Positions 34,042 to 43,300 of a stretch of DNA of 47,324 bases are shown piece after piece. A program made the translations under genes and the position numbers. Every line of letters begins with the position of its first letter. The stretch's first letter is position 1. The notes under the pieces are model-generated. The model did no database searches and was not told where the DNA came from. It saw only the letters and a list, made by a program, of their open reading frames with translations. Origin of the DNA: Acidobacteriota bacterium (GTDB lineage: Bacteria > Acidobacteriota > Vicinamibacteria > Vicinamibacterales > Vicinamibacteraceae); assembly GCA_020845575.1 (NCBI GenBank), contig JADLFL010000039.1, positions 1-47,324 on the forward strand. Reading direction: 5' to 3'.

Positions 34042-35160
34042 GTGCTCACGCTGACGGCCGGTGATCCGGCAGCGGTCGTGCGGCGGTTCGCGATCTCCGG
34101 TACGCCGGGCTCCGTCGAGCGCTACGGCAGCGGCCATATCAACCACACGTATCTCGTCACGTTCGAGCACGCCGGCGCGACCAGGCGCTACATCCTCCAG
34201 CGCATCAACGGCCACGTGTTCCGCGAGCCGGAACGGCTGATGGAGAACGTGGCGCGCGTGCTCGACCACGCGGCGACGCGCCTGGCCGGACACCCCGACG
34301 CGGCGCGACGCGCGCTCACGCTCGTGCCCGCGCACGACGGACGCGCGTACGTCGTCGCCGACGATGGCGCGGTGTGGCGGACGTATCACTTCGTCGAGCG
34401 CAGCGCCTCGTACGACGTCGTCGAAACGCCCGCGCAGGCCCACGTGGCCGCGCGCGCGTTCGGGGCGTTCCAGGCCCTGCTCGCGGATCTGCCCGGCGAT
34501 CGCCTGCACGACACGATCGCCGACTTTCATCACACGCGGAAGCGCTTCGATGCGTTCGCCGCAGCCGTCGCCGCCGATCCGTGCAACAGGGCGCATGCGT
34601 GTCGCGACACGATCGACGAGGCTCTGGCGCACGAAGCGGATGCCGACAGGCTCCTCGACGCCGCCGCGGCCGGCGACGTACCCGAACGCGTCACGCACAA
34701 CGACACGAAGATCAACAACGTGCTGATGGACGACACCACGGGCGAGGCGCTGTGCGTGGTGGACCTCGACACGACGATGCCGGGGCTGGCGCCTGTCGAT
34801 TTCGGCGACATGGTACGCACGGCGACCAATGCCGGCGCCGAGGACGAGCCGGATCTCTCGAAGGTCGCGTCGCGGCCGGAGATGTTCGAGGCCGTCGCGC
34901 GTGGCTACCTCGCGACGGCCGGCCCGTTCCTGCAGCCGTCGGAGATCGCCTGGCTCCCCTTCGCCGGCCGGTTGCTCGCCTACGAACAGGGCCTGCGGTT
35001 CCTCGGCGATCACCTGCTCGGCGACCCGTACTACCGCATCCACCACGAGGGGCACAACCTCCAGCGCGCCCGCGCCCAGTTCGCCCTCATGCGCTCGATC
35101 GGGGCGCAGCAGGACCACTACGCGCGCATCGTCGAGCGCCTGCTGTCGGCCGGCGCCTGA
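34042..35160 (+). CDS. aminoglycoside-phosphotransferase-fold kinase, N-acetylhexosamine 1-kinase (NahK)-like
   Basis: A 372-residue protein starting at GTG 34042. Conserved kinase parts: YILQRINGHVFREPERLMEN (N-lobe), FGAFQALLADLPG, the Brenner/catalytic loop VTHNDTKINNVLMDD with Asp and Asn, and VVDLDTTMPGLAPVDFGDM for metal binding. The HNDTK-x-NNVL form is the one seen in bifidobacterial NahK, which phosphorylates GlcNAc and GalNAc at C1. It is translated 4 bases after the nucleotidyltransferase stop, so both products probably act in one pathway. An ordinary antibiotic-resistance role is unlikely given that context. Confidence 0.8.
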   Translation: MLTLTAGDPAAVVRRFAISGTPGSVERYGSGHINHTYLVTFEHAGATRRYILQRINGHVFREPERLMENVARVLDHAATRLAGHPDAARRALTLVPAHDGRAYVVADDGAVWRTYHFVERSASYDVVETPAQAHVAARAFGAFQALLADLPGDRLHDTIADFHHTRKRFDAFAAAVAADPCNRAHACRDTIDEALAHEADADRLLDAAAAGDVPERVTHNDTKINNVLMDDTTGEALCVVDLDTTMPGLAPVDFGDMVRTATNAGAEDEPDLSKVASRPEMFEAVARGYLATAGPFLQPSEIAWLPFAGRLLAYEQGLRFLGDHLLGDPYYRIHHEGHNLQRARAQFALMRSIGAQQDHYARIVERLLSAGA

Positions 35161-35168
35161 CACCACAC

Positions 35169-35200
35169 GATGGAGCGAAGGGGCTTCAATCGTGTTTCCC
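35169..35200. repeat. degenerate copy of the ATGGAGCGAAGGGGC hairpin
   Basis: The 15 bases ATGGAGCGAAGGGGC (35169-35183) recur exactly at 38691-38705. Here the right arm is damaged (TTTCCCTTCG). It lies just after the kinase gene. Confidence 0.55.
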
Positions 35201-35352
35201 TTCGATTGCTTGGATCGCTGGCATCCAATGTTCTGGAGATTCGCGCGTCTCGTCTGAATACACTACGGCCAGGCCGGGCGCCGCGAATGGCCCGGAGGTT
35301 GCAACCGACTCATGACGCTGTCGGTACCCCGCACCCCCTCGTGGAGGTGTGA

Positions 35353-38300
35353 GTGAAGGCTGTTCGAACACTCCTGACCGGCGTGCTGGCATCGATGCTG
35401 GCCGTTCTGGTCGTCCTCAGCCCGGCCAACGCCGCGGCTCAAGCGCTGTACGGTACCCTCACCGGTACCGTCGTCGATGACTCGGGTGCCGCCATTCCCG
35501 GCGCCACCGTGACGGTCGTCAATCAGGGCACGGGCCTCGAGGTGAACGCCGTCACCGACGACACCGGCTCGTACGCGATCCGCAACCTCCAGCCCGGTGC
35601 CTACACGGTGAAGGCCTCTCTCCAGGGCTTCAAGGAGTACGTGCAGACCGGGATCCCGGTGTCGCAGGGCGACGTCGTCCGTATCGTGGCGCGTCTGGAA
35701 GTGGGTGCGCTCACCGAGTCGGTGACCGTCACCACGGAGGCGGCCCTTCTCAAGACCGACAAGGCTGACGTGAGCGTCAACCTGCGGCCGGCCGAAGTGG
35801 TCAACCTCCCGCTGAACCAGTACCGCAACTACCAGGCGCTGTTGAACCTGGTGCCCGGCGCGACGCCCACCGGCGTGCAGAACGACCAGACCGACACGCC
35901 CGGTCGCGCGCTGACGACCAACGTCAACGGCACGAACCGCAACAACAACGTGACACGCGTGGACGGCGCGGCCTCCATCAACGTGTGGCTGCCCCATCAC
36001 GCCGGCTACATCGCGCCGGCCGAGACCGTCGAAACGGTGAACGTCTCCACGACGAGCTTCGATGCGTCGCAGGGCATGACGGGTGGCGCCGCGATGTCGG
36101 TGGTCACCAAGTCGGGCACGAACGAACTGAAGGGCTCGGCGTTCTACTTCCGCAACAATTCGAGCTGGAACGCACGCCAGAATTACTTCTCGGCCAACGA
36201 CAACCCGAAGGGCAGCCTCGACATCATGGGCGGCACCGTGGGCGGGCCCATCAAGAAGAACCACCTGTTCTTCTTTGGCGGCTACGAACGCAACCTCGAG
36301 AAGAACAGCAGCATCAGCACGCTCACGGTGCCGACGGCGCGGATGCGTCAGGGCGACTTCAGCGAAGTACTCGCCGTCAACCCGAACTTCAGGTTGTACG
36401 ACCCGGCCACGGGTGACGCCACGGCTGGCACCGGCCGCTCGGAGTTCGCCAACGCCATCGTCCCTGCCAACCGCATCAGCCCGATTTCCCAGGCGATCCA
36501 GGCGTTCTACCCACTGCCCAACGTGCCCGGCACCAACGGCGGGATCCAGAACAACTACGAGGTGGCCCGCTTCCCCGTGGCCGATCGACACAACTACGAC
36601 ATCAAGGTGAACTGGAACCGCAGCGCGCAGAATCAGATCTGGGGCAAGTTCTCGATGATGGACGCCAATGTCGAGTCCACGTTCTTCCTGCCCTTCGAGG
36701 ATGGACTCGTCGGCGACACGAACACGAAGATCTTCTCGTTCGGCCAGACGTACACGCTCACGCCGACCCTCATCTGGGACGCGACGTTCGGCGCCAATCG
36801 CATGGCCCAGAACGTCATCGGCCCGGACTTCGGGACCAACTACGGCCTCGACCAGTTCGGTATCCCCGGCACCAACAGCGCGGGGGCATCGGGTCCGGGT
36901 TCGGCCGATCTGCTGCGCTACTCGGGATTCCCGACGTTCAACACCGGCATGTCGACGCTCGGCAACAGCAACACGTGGACACCGGTGTGGCGTGACGAGG
37001 CCAGCTACACCTTCAGCACGAACGTGACCAAGGTGGCCGGCAAGCACGAGATTCGTGCGGGCTTCGACTTCGTCCGCCTCACGCTCGACCACTGGCAGCC
37101 CGAAGACGCCAACCCGCGCGGCAACCTGGACTTCGGCTCAGCCCTGACCGGCGCGGCCGGCTACTCGGGCAACGCCTGGAACCAGTACGCCGCGTTCCTG
37201 CTCGGTACCTCGAGCGGCTTCAGCAAGAGCATCCAGTACCAGGAGATGACGGCGCGTGAGAACCAGCTCGGGTTCTACATCAACGACCGCTGGCAGGTGA
37301 ACGACAAGCTGACGCTCAACTACGGCCTCCGCTACGAGTACTACCCGCTCATGTCGCGCGATGGACAGGGTCTGGAGTTCCTGGACCTCAATACGTTCAA
37401 CACGGTGCTCGGCGGCGTGGGGAGCAACTCGCAGGACCTCGGCATCAAGGTGAGCAAGACGCTGTTCGCCCCGCGTCTCGGCGCGGCGTATCGCCTCAAC
37501 GACGACACGGTGCTGCGCGCCGGCTTCGGCCGCACGTTCAACCCGATGCCCTGGGCGCGTCCGCTGCGCGGCTTCTACCCGTTCACGATCGCGTACTCGG
37601 CGGCCGGCAACACGGCCTTCACGCCCTACACGACCCTGGCCAACGGCCTGCCGGCGGCCCCGACGCCCGTCGGCATCGAGTCTGGCGTCACGCCACTCCC
37701 GCGCGGCGTCAGCACGCGTTGGGCCGATCCCGACAACGTCGAACGCGGCACGATCGACTCGTGGAACGTGTTTGTCGAGCGTCGCCTGCCCATGGACGTG
37801 GCGCTCGGTGTGGGCTACGTGGGTACCGCCACCAACGACGGCTTCGCCGACGTCAACGTGAACTACGCCGAGAGCGGCGGCAACGCCAACCGCCAGTACT
37901 TTGCGCAGGCCGGCAACGCCACGCTGCGCGAGTGGGGTTCGATCACGAAGGCGCGCTACCACTCGCTGCAGGTGTCGCTGAACCGTCCCTTCAAGAACGG
38001 CCTGCTCCTCAAGGGCGCGTACACGTTCTCGAAGGCGCTCAACGAGACCGACGATGACGGGTGGGCGACGCTGATGTGGAGCCAGCCTTCACAGATCGAT
38101 CGCAACTATGCGCGCGCCGGCTACGACCGTCCGCACATGCTCCAGCTCGGTTTCGTGTACGAACTGCCGTTTGCACGCGAGTCCTCGGGTGTGCTGGCCC
38201 AGGTGATCAAGAACTGGCAGATCAACGGCATCGGCTCCATCGTGTCGGGTGTGCCGTTCACGGTGGCGGGCGACAACAGCCTCCTGAACCAGCAGGCCGG

Positions 38301-38664
38301 CCAGCAGACGGCCAACGTGACCGGCGAACTGTCGGGCGGATTCGGTACGGCCGGCCCGAACGAGACCTGGTACGACGTCACGCAGTTCAGCCAGCCCGGC
38401 AACGCGTGGGGCAACTCGGGCCGGAACACGTTCCGCGGCCCGGCGAACTGGAACCTGGACTTCTCGGTCTTCCGCGCGATTCCCATCAGCCGGTATCGCC
38501 TGGAACTGCGCGCCGAGGCCAGCAACGTGTTCAACCACGCGCAGTGGGGCACGCCCGTGACGGGTATCACGGACCCCAACTTCATGCGCATCCGGTCGTT
38601 CACGTCCGGCAGCCTGGTCCGTTCGCCACGCCGCGTGCAGTTGGGCATCCGGTTCCAGTTCTAA
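35353..38664 (+). CDS. Oar-like TonB-dependent receptor, inverted paralogue A
   Basis: A 1103-residue receptor with signal peptide (TLLTGVLASMLAVLVVL...AAAQ), carboxypeptidase-regulatory domain (GTVVDDSGAAIPGATVTVVN, then LQGFKEYVQTGIPVS), plug (VNLPLNQYRNYQALLNLVPG, MSVVTKSGTNELKGSAFYFR) and a barrel ending in LGIRFQF. The GTG start at 35353 follows GGAGG by 5 bases. It is very close in sequence to the receptor at 40400-43696 along its whole length, including most of the plug (for example TDTPGRALTTNVNGTNRNNN in both). The two genes face each other across an ATPase gene. Two hairpins follow its stop, the second an intrinsic terminator. Substrate unknown; no SusD-like protein is present. Confidence 0.93.
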   Translation: MKAVRTLLTGVLASMLAVLVVLSPANAAAQALYGTLTGTVVDDSGAAIPGATVTVVNQGTGLEVNAVTDDTGSYAIRNLQPGAYTVKASLQGFKEYVQTGIPVSQGDVVRIVARLEVGALTESVTVTTEAALLKTDKADVSVNLRPAEVVNLPLNQYRNYQALLNLVPGATPTGVQNDQTDTPGRALTTNVNGTNRNNNVTRVDGAASINVWLPHHAGYIAPAETVETVNVSTTSFDASQGMTGGAAMSVVTKSGTNELKGSAFYFRNNSSWNARQNYFSANDNPKGSLDIMGGTVGGPIKKNHLFFFGGYERNLEKNSSISTLTVPTARMRQGDFSEVLAVNPNFRLYDPATGDATAGTGRSEFANAIVPANRISPISQAIQAFYPLPNVPGTNGGIQNNYEVARFPVADRHNYDIKVNWNRSAQNQIWGKFSMMDANVESTFFLPFEDGLVGDTNTKIFSFGQTYTLTPTLIWDATFGANRMAQNVIGPDFGTNYGLDQFGIPGTNSAGASGPGSADLLRYSGFPTFNTGMSTLGNSNTWTPVWRDEASYTFSTNVTKVAGKHEIRAGFDFVRLTLDHWQPEDANPRGNLDFGSALTGAAGYSGNAWNQYAAFLLGTSSGFSKSIQYQEMTARENQLGFYINDRWQVNDKLTLNYGLRYEYYPLMSRDGQGLEFLDLNTFNTVLGGVGSNSQDLGIKVSKTLFAPRLGAAYRLNDDTVLRAGFGRTFNPMPWARPLRGFYPFTIAYSAAGNTAFTPYTTLANGLPAAPTPVGIESGVTPLPRGVSTRWADPDNVERGTIDSWNVFVERRLPMDVALGVGYVGTATNDGFADVNVNYAESGGNANRQYFAQAGNATLREWGSITKARYHSLQVSLNRPFKNGLLLKGAYTFSKALNETDDDGWATLMWSQPSQIDRNYARAGYDRPHMLQLGFVYELPFARESSGVLAQVIKNWQINGIGSIVSGVPFTVAGDNSLLNQQAGQQTANVTGELSGGFGTAGPNETWYDVTQFSQPGNAWGNSGRNTFRGPANWNLDFSVFRAIPISRYRLELRAEASNVFNHAQWGTPVTGITDPNFMRIRSFTSGSLVRSPRRVQLGIRFQF

Positions 38665-38690
38665 AAACCGGGCACTGGGCACCGGAACAG

Positions 38691-38719
38691 ATGGAGCGAA
38701 GGGGCGTCAGCCCCTTCGC
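38691..38719. repeat. GCGAAGGGGC hairpin repeat after receptor A
   Basis: A perfect 10-bp stem GCGAAGGGGC / GCCCCTTCGC with loop GTCA (38696-38719), preceded by ATGGA. A degraded copy is at 35169-35200. Confidence 0.65.
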
Positions 38720-38725
38720 CCGGCA

Positions 38726-38757
38726 GCGGGCAACGGGCAACCGTTGCCCGCTTTCTT
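38726..38757 (+). terminator. intrinsic terminator made from heptamer repeats
   Basis: GCGGGCAACG (38726-38735) pairs perfectly with CGTTGCCCGC (38742-38751) around a 6-base loop and is followed by TTTCTT. The stem is built of the same GGCAAC/GTTGCC units as the inverted-repeat elements. It should end receptor A transcripts. Confidence 0.75.
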
Positions 38758-38774
38758 GTGGCGCAAGAGATTTT

Positions 38775-38797
38775 CACGAACAGGATAATCCTTCGTG
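38775..38797. promoter_or_regulatory. palindrome upstream of the ATPase gene, possible operator
   Basis: CACGAA, CA, GGAT, A, ATCC, TTCGTG is a near-perfect inverted repeat centred at about 38787, with a second GATAATC just after it at 38799-38805. The stretch 38755-38822 is AT-rich compared with everything around it. It ends 25 bases before the ATG at 38823, a good place for a repressor site. Confidence 0.55.
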
Positions 38798-38822
38798 AGA
38801 TAATCATACGAATGAAACTCCT

Positions 38823-40223
38823 ATGCGCTTCCTGAACAGACACGAGGAGCTGTCTGCCATCCGACAGCGCATCGACAGCGGCCAAGCGGAACTTCTCGTC
38901 GTCTACGGCCGCCGCCGGATCGGCAAGACCGAACTGCTCACCCATCTTGCGGCCGGCCTGCGGTCGGTCTACTACGAGGCCACGGACACCGTCGCCGCGG
39001 ACCAGCTCCACGACTTCACGGCGCAACTCGCTCAGGTGTCGGTCAGTGAACTCCTCTACCGCCAGTCCCTGACGAGTTGGGAGGCGGCGCTTGCCGCCAT
39101 CGCCGACTTCGTCGGGACGCAACGCACGTTGGTGGTCCTCGACGAGTTCCAGTACCTGGCGGCACGATCGCCTGAACTCGTCACGGTCCTGAGCCGCTGG
39201 TGGCGCACCACGGGACGTCACCTTCCTCTCGTGCTCGTCCTCGCGGGCAGCGAACTCTCCTTTTTCGAGAGCGAGGTGCTGGCCGGCAGCCTGTACGGCC
39301 GTCGCACCGGCCAGTTGAAGATCGAACCACTGACGGCGCGGCAGGCAGCGCTCTTTCATCCCTCGTACACGTCGGAGGACCGCGTGCGCACCTACGCCGT
39401 CTGCGGCGGCGTGCCCTACTACCTGGAACGGTTCGGCGACGACAGGCCGCTCGCCGAGCACCTTCTGCATGAGGTGTTCCTGCGCACGGGGCGCCTGCAC
39501 GACGAGGCCGAACTGATGCTGCGGCAGTCGGTCGCGGACCCGGCCAACCACATCGCCGTACTGCGTGCCATCGCGCACGGGCAGAACCGCAACGCCACGA
39601 TCAGCGACCGTACGCAACTCGCGCCGGCCCACGTCGCCAAGACCCTCGATGTCCTCGAGCGCCTGAAGCTGGTCGAACGCCTCCGTCCGATCACGGCCTC
39701 GGTACGCGCCAAGAAGACGGCCTACGCGATCAGCGATCAGTTCCTGCGGTTCAACTACCGCTTCGTGGAGCCCGCGCGTTCGCAGTTGCGGACACAGGCG
39801 CTGGCCGAGGCGTACCTCGACGCGCGTGTCATCCCGGAGCTGGATCACCACACATCCCTGGCGTGGGAGGACATCGCGCGCGAATACGTGCTCACGACGA
39901 TGCAGGACGTCAGTCGCGTCGGTCTCTGGTGGGGACAGGTGCCGACCGGCGATGCACGGAGGACGGAACAGCGCGAGGTCGACGTGGCCGGCGTGGACGC
40001 GCACGGCACGCTCATCGTCGCCGGCATGTGCAAGTGGACGAACGCGCCTGTGGACTTCGACGAGCTGAATCTCCTCGACCGACTGATCCCTCACATCGAT
40101 GCTCGCGCCCAGCCGGCACGCTATCTGTTCTCGCGCGCGGGCTTCGCCGCCCGTCTCGTCGACCACGCGGCGACAAATCCACGCCTGCATCTGGTAACGC
40201 CAGCGGATATCTACGCAGATTGA
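38823..40223 (+). CDS. ATPase_2/DUF234 family AAA-type ATPase
   Basis: A 466-residue protein. Walker A is at about residues 29-36 (GRRRIGKT, preceded by LLVVY) and Walker B at 103-108 (LVVLDE), followed by FQYL. A winged-helix part follows (ISDRTQLAPAHVAKTLDVLE). A C-terminal nuclease-like DUF234 region carries EQREVDVAGVD and VAGMCKW, which resemble the E-x-D and C-K elements of PD-(D/E)xK folds. The family is abundant in archaea and scattered in bacteria; some members look like mobile-element or defence ATPases, but no function is established. It lies between two inverted receptor paralogues, has its own AT-rich promoter region, and has no Shine-Dalgarno sequence. It may have been acquired. 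Confidence 0.82.
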   Translation: MRFLNRHEELSAIRQRIDSGQAELLVVYGRRRIGKTELLTHLAAGLRSVYYEATDTVAADQLHDFTAQLAQVSVSELLYRQSLTSWEAALAAIADFVGTQRTLVVLDEFQYLAARSPELVTVLSRWWRTTGRHLPLVLVLAGSELSFFESEVLAGSLYGRRTGQLKIEPLTARQAALFHPSYTSEDRVRTYAVCGGVPYYLERFGDDRPLAEHLLHEVFLRTGRLHDEAELMLRQSVADPANHIAVLRAIAHGQNRNATISDRTQLAPAHVAKTLDVLERLKLVERLRPITASVRAKKTAYAISDQFLRFNYRFVEPARSQLRTQALAEAYLDARVIPELDHHTSLAWEDIAREYVLTTMQDVSRVGLWWGQVPTGDARRTEQREVDVAGVDAHGTLIVAGMCKWTNAPVDFDELNLLDRLIPHIDARAQPARYLFSRAGFAARLVDHAATNPRLHLVTPADIYAD

Positions 40224-40244
40224 ACAAGCGCCACGCGGTCCATC

Positions 40245-40272
40245 GGGGCCGCGCTCGGAGAGCCGCCCTACC
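40245..40272. repeat. degenerate GTAGGG-type palindrome
   Basis: GGGGCCGCGCTC followed by GGAGAGCCGCCCTACC resembles the palindromes at 23908-23938 and 44466-44499 but pairs imperfectly. Confidence 0.45.
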
Positions 40273-40328
40273 TTCCCAGCGATAGGTCGGACTGACCGCG
40301 GTAGGAGGCCGTAGGGGCCTGCCTCACG

Positions 40329-40363
40329 AAAAAGCCCCGGAGAACCAGTTGGTTCCCCGGGGC
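40329..40363 (-). terminator. intrinsic terminator of receptor B
   Basis: Read leftward, a 12-bp stem with one mismatch (GCCCCGG and GAACC arms, 40334-40363, loop of four) is followed by TTTTT (40329-40333). It begins 37 bases after the receptor B stop. Confidence 0.8.
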
Positions 40364-40399
40364 AGGCCTCCCAAGCGGAGGCGTCAGACGTGCGTTCGA

Positions 40400-43300
40400 C
40401 TAGAACTGGAAGCGCGCGCCGAGCTGCACACGACGCGGTGGCCGGCCGGGATAGCCGAACGTGCGGATGCGCATGAAGTTGGGGTCCGTGAAGCCGGTGA
40501 CCGGGTTCCCCCACTGCGCGTGGTTGAACACGTTGCTGGCCTCGGCACGGAACTCCACGCGGTAGCGACCGAACGGGAACGTACGGAAGAGCGAGAAGTC
40601 CAGGTTCCAGTTCGCGGGTCCGCGGAACGCGTTGCGGCCCGAGTTGCCCCACGCGTTGCCGGGCTGGCTGAACTGCGTGATGTCGTACCAGCGGTCGTTC
40701 GGACCGGCGGTACCCACGGGCGAGAGCTCGCCCGACACATTAATCGTCTGCAGACCCGCCTGCTGGTTGAGGGCCGCGTTGTCGCCGCCGACCGTGAACG
40801 GCGAACCCGACACGATGGAGCCGATGCCGTTGATCTGCCAGTTCTTGACGATCTGCGCCAGGGCACCAGACGACTCGCGTGCGAACGGGAGTTCGTACAC
40901 GAAGCCGAGCTGGAGGATGTGCGGGCGGTCGTAGCCGGCGCGCGCATAGTTGCGCGAGAGCTGCGACTCCTGGTTCCACGACAGCGTGGCCCAGCCGTCA
41001 TCGTCGGTCTCGTTGAGCGCCTTCGAGAACGTGTAGGCGCCCTTGAGGAGCAACCCGTTCTTGAACGGCCGGTTCAACGCCACCTGCAACGAGTGATACC
41101 GGCCCTTCGTGCGGGCGCCCCACGACAGGACGTTGGCCGTGCCAGCCTGCGTGAAGTACTGGCGGTTGGCGTTGCCGCCGCTCTCGGCCCAGTTCAGGTT
41201 GCGATCCGCGTAGCCGTTGTTGGTGGCGGTGCCCACGTAGCCCACGCCGAGGGCGAGGTCCATCGGGAGGCGACGCTCGATGAAGATGTTCCACGAGTCG
41301 GTCGTGCCGCGATCGACGTTGTTCGGCTCGGCCCAGCGCATGTTGACGCCACGCGGCAGGGGCACGATACCGGTCGACGTGTCGGGCGACGGTGCGGCCG
41401 GCAGGCCGTTCGCGAGTGTCGTGAACGGCAGGTAGGGGACGTTGGTCGAGTTGCTGTACGCGATCGTGTACGGGTACCAGCCGCGCAGCGGCCGCGACCA
41501 CGGCATCGGGTTGAACGTCCGGCCGAAGCCGGCGCGCAGCACCGTGTCGTCGTTGATGCGGTAGGCCGCGCCGATACGCGGGGCGAACAGGCTCTTGCTC
41601 ACGCTGATGCCGTTGTCCTTGGGCACATTGCCGAGCCCACCCATGGACACCGTCCAGGTGTTGAGATCGAGTTGCTCGAGGCCGGCGCTCTCACGCGACA
41701 TGAGCGGGTAGTACTCGTAGCGGAGGCCGTAGTTGAGCGTCAGCTTGTCGTTCACCTGCCAGCGGTCGTTGAGGTACACGCCGAACTGGTTCTCGCGTGC
41801 TGACATCTCCATGAACTGGACGCTCTTGCCGAAGCCACTCACCCGCCCGAGGAGGAATCCGGCGTACGTGTTCCACGCGTTGGACGCGTAGCCCGTCGTG
41901 CCCGTCTGGTTGCCGAAGTCGAACGTACCGCGCGGGTTCTGATCCTCGGGCTGCCAGTGGTTGAGCTGCATGCGGATGTAGTCGAAACCCGCGCGGAACT
42001 CGTGCCGGCCGGCCACCTTCGTCACGTTGGTCGAGAAGGTGTAGCTGGCCTCCTTGCGCCACACCGGCGTCCAGGTGTTGCTGTTGCCGATGCCTTCAAG
42101 ACCGATGTTGAAGCGCGGGAAGCCCGAGTAGCGCAGCGGATCCGACGACCCGGGGCCGCTCGTGCCCGCGCTGTTGGTGCCGGGGATGCCGAATTCGGTG
42201 AGGCCGTAGTTGGTCCCGAAGTCCGGTCCGATCACGTTCTGGTCCATCTTCGAGATACCGAACGTGGCGTCCCAGATGAGCGTCGGCGTGAGCGTGTACG
42301 TCTGGCCGAAGGAGATGACCTGCTGGGTCGTGTCTCCCACCAGACCGGATTCGAAGGGCTGGAAGTAACCTTCCTCGACCTCGGCGTCCATCCGCGAGTA
42401 CTTGCCCCAAAGCTGGTTCTGAGCGCTGCGATTCCAGTTGAACTTCGTGTCGAAGTTGTGGCGGTCGGCCACCGGGAAGCGCGCGACCTCGTAGTTGTTC
42501 TGGAGGCCACCGTTGGTGCCCGGCACGTTGGGCAGTGGGTAGTTGGCCTGGATCTTCTGGGCGATCGGGCTGATCTGGTTCGCCGGAATCTGGTTATTGG
42601 CGTACACCGTGCGGCCGGCACCCGTGACAGGATCCCCCGTGTTCGGGTCGTACAGACGGAACGACGCAATGTTGGCGGCCACTTCGCTGAAGTCGCCCTG
42701 GCGCATCCGCGCCGTCGGTACCGTCAGCGTGTCGATACGGCTGTTCTTCTCGAGGTTGCGCTCGTACCCGCCGAAGAAGAACAGGGCGTTCTTCTTGATC
42801 GGGCCACCCACGGTGGCGCCCATGATGTCGAGGCTGCCCTTCGGGTTCTTGTTGGCCGAGAAGTAGTTCTGGCGCGCATTCCACTTCGAGTCGTTCCGGA
42901 AGTAGAACGCCGAACCCTTCAGTTCGTTGGTGCCCGACTTGGTCACGACCGACACCGCCGCGCCACCGGTCATGCCCTGCGACGCGTCGAAGCTGTTGGT
43001 CGAGATGTTCACCGTCTCGACCGTCTCGGCCGGGGCGATGTACGCCGCGTGGTGCGGCAGCCACACGTTGATGGAGGCAGCACCGTCGATACGCGTCACG
43101 TTGTTGTTGCGGTTCGTGCCGTTGACGTTGGTCGTCAGCGCGCGGCCCGGCGTGTCGGTCTGAGCGTTCTGCACGTTGACCGGTGTGGCACCGGGCACGA
43201 GGTTCATCAGCGCCTGGTAGTTGCGGTACTGGTTCAGCGGGAGGTTGACCACCTCGGCCGGCTTCAGGTTGACGCTCACGTCCGCCTTGTCGGTCTTGAG

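Noticed and set aside
34042..35160. Aminoglycoside resistance gene
   Set aside because: The APH fold is shared with sugar kinases, and the HNDTK-x-NNVL loop plus the adjacent nucleotidyltransferase fit a NahK-like sugar kinase better.
38823..40223. A complete mobile element bounded by the inverted receptor genes
   Set aside because: The flanking inverted sequences are functional receptor genes with their own promoters and terminators, and no recombinase is present. Kept only as a recombination hypothesis.
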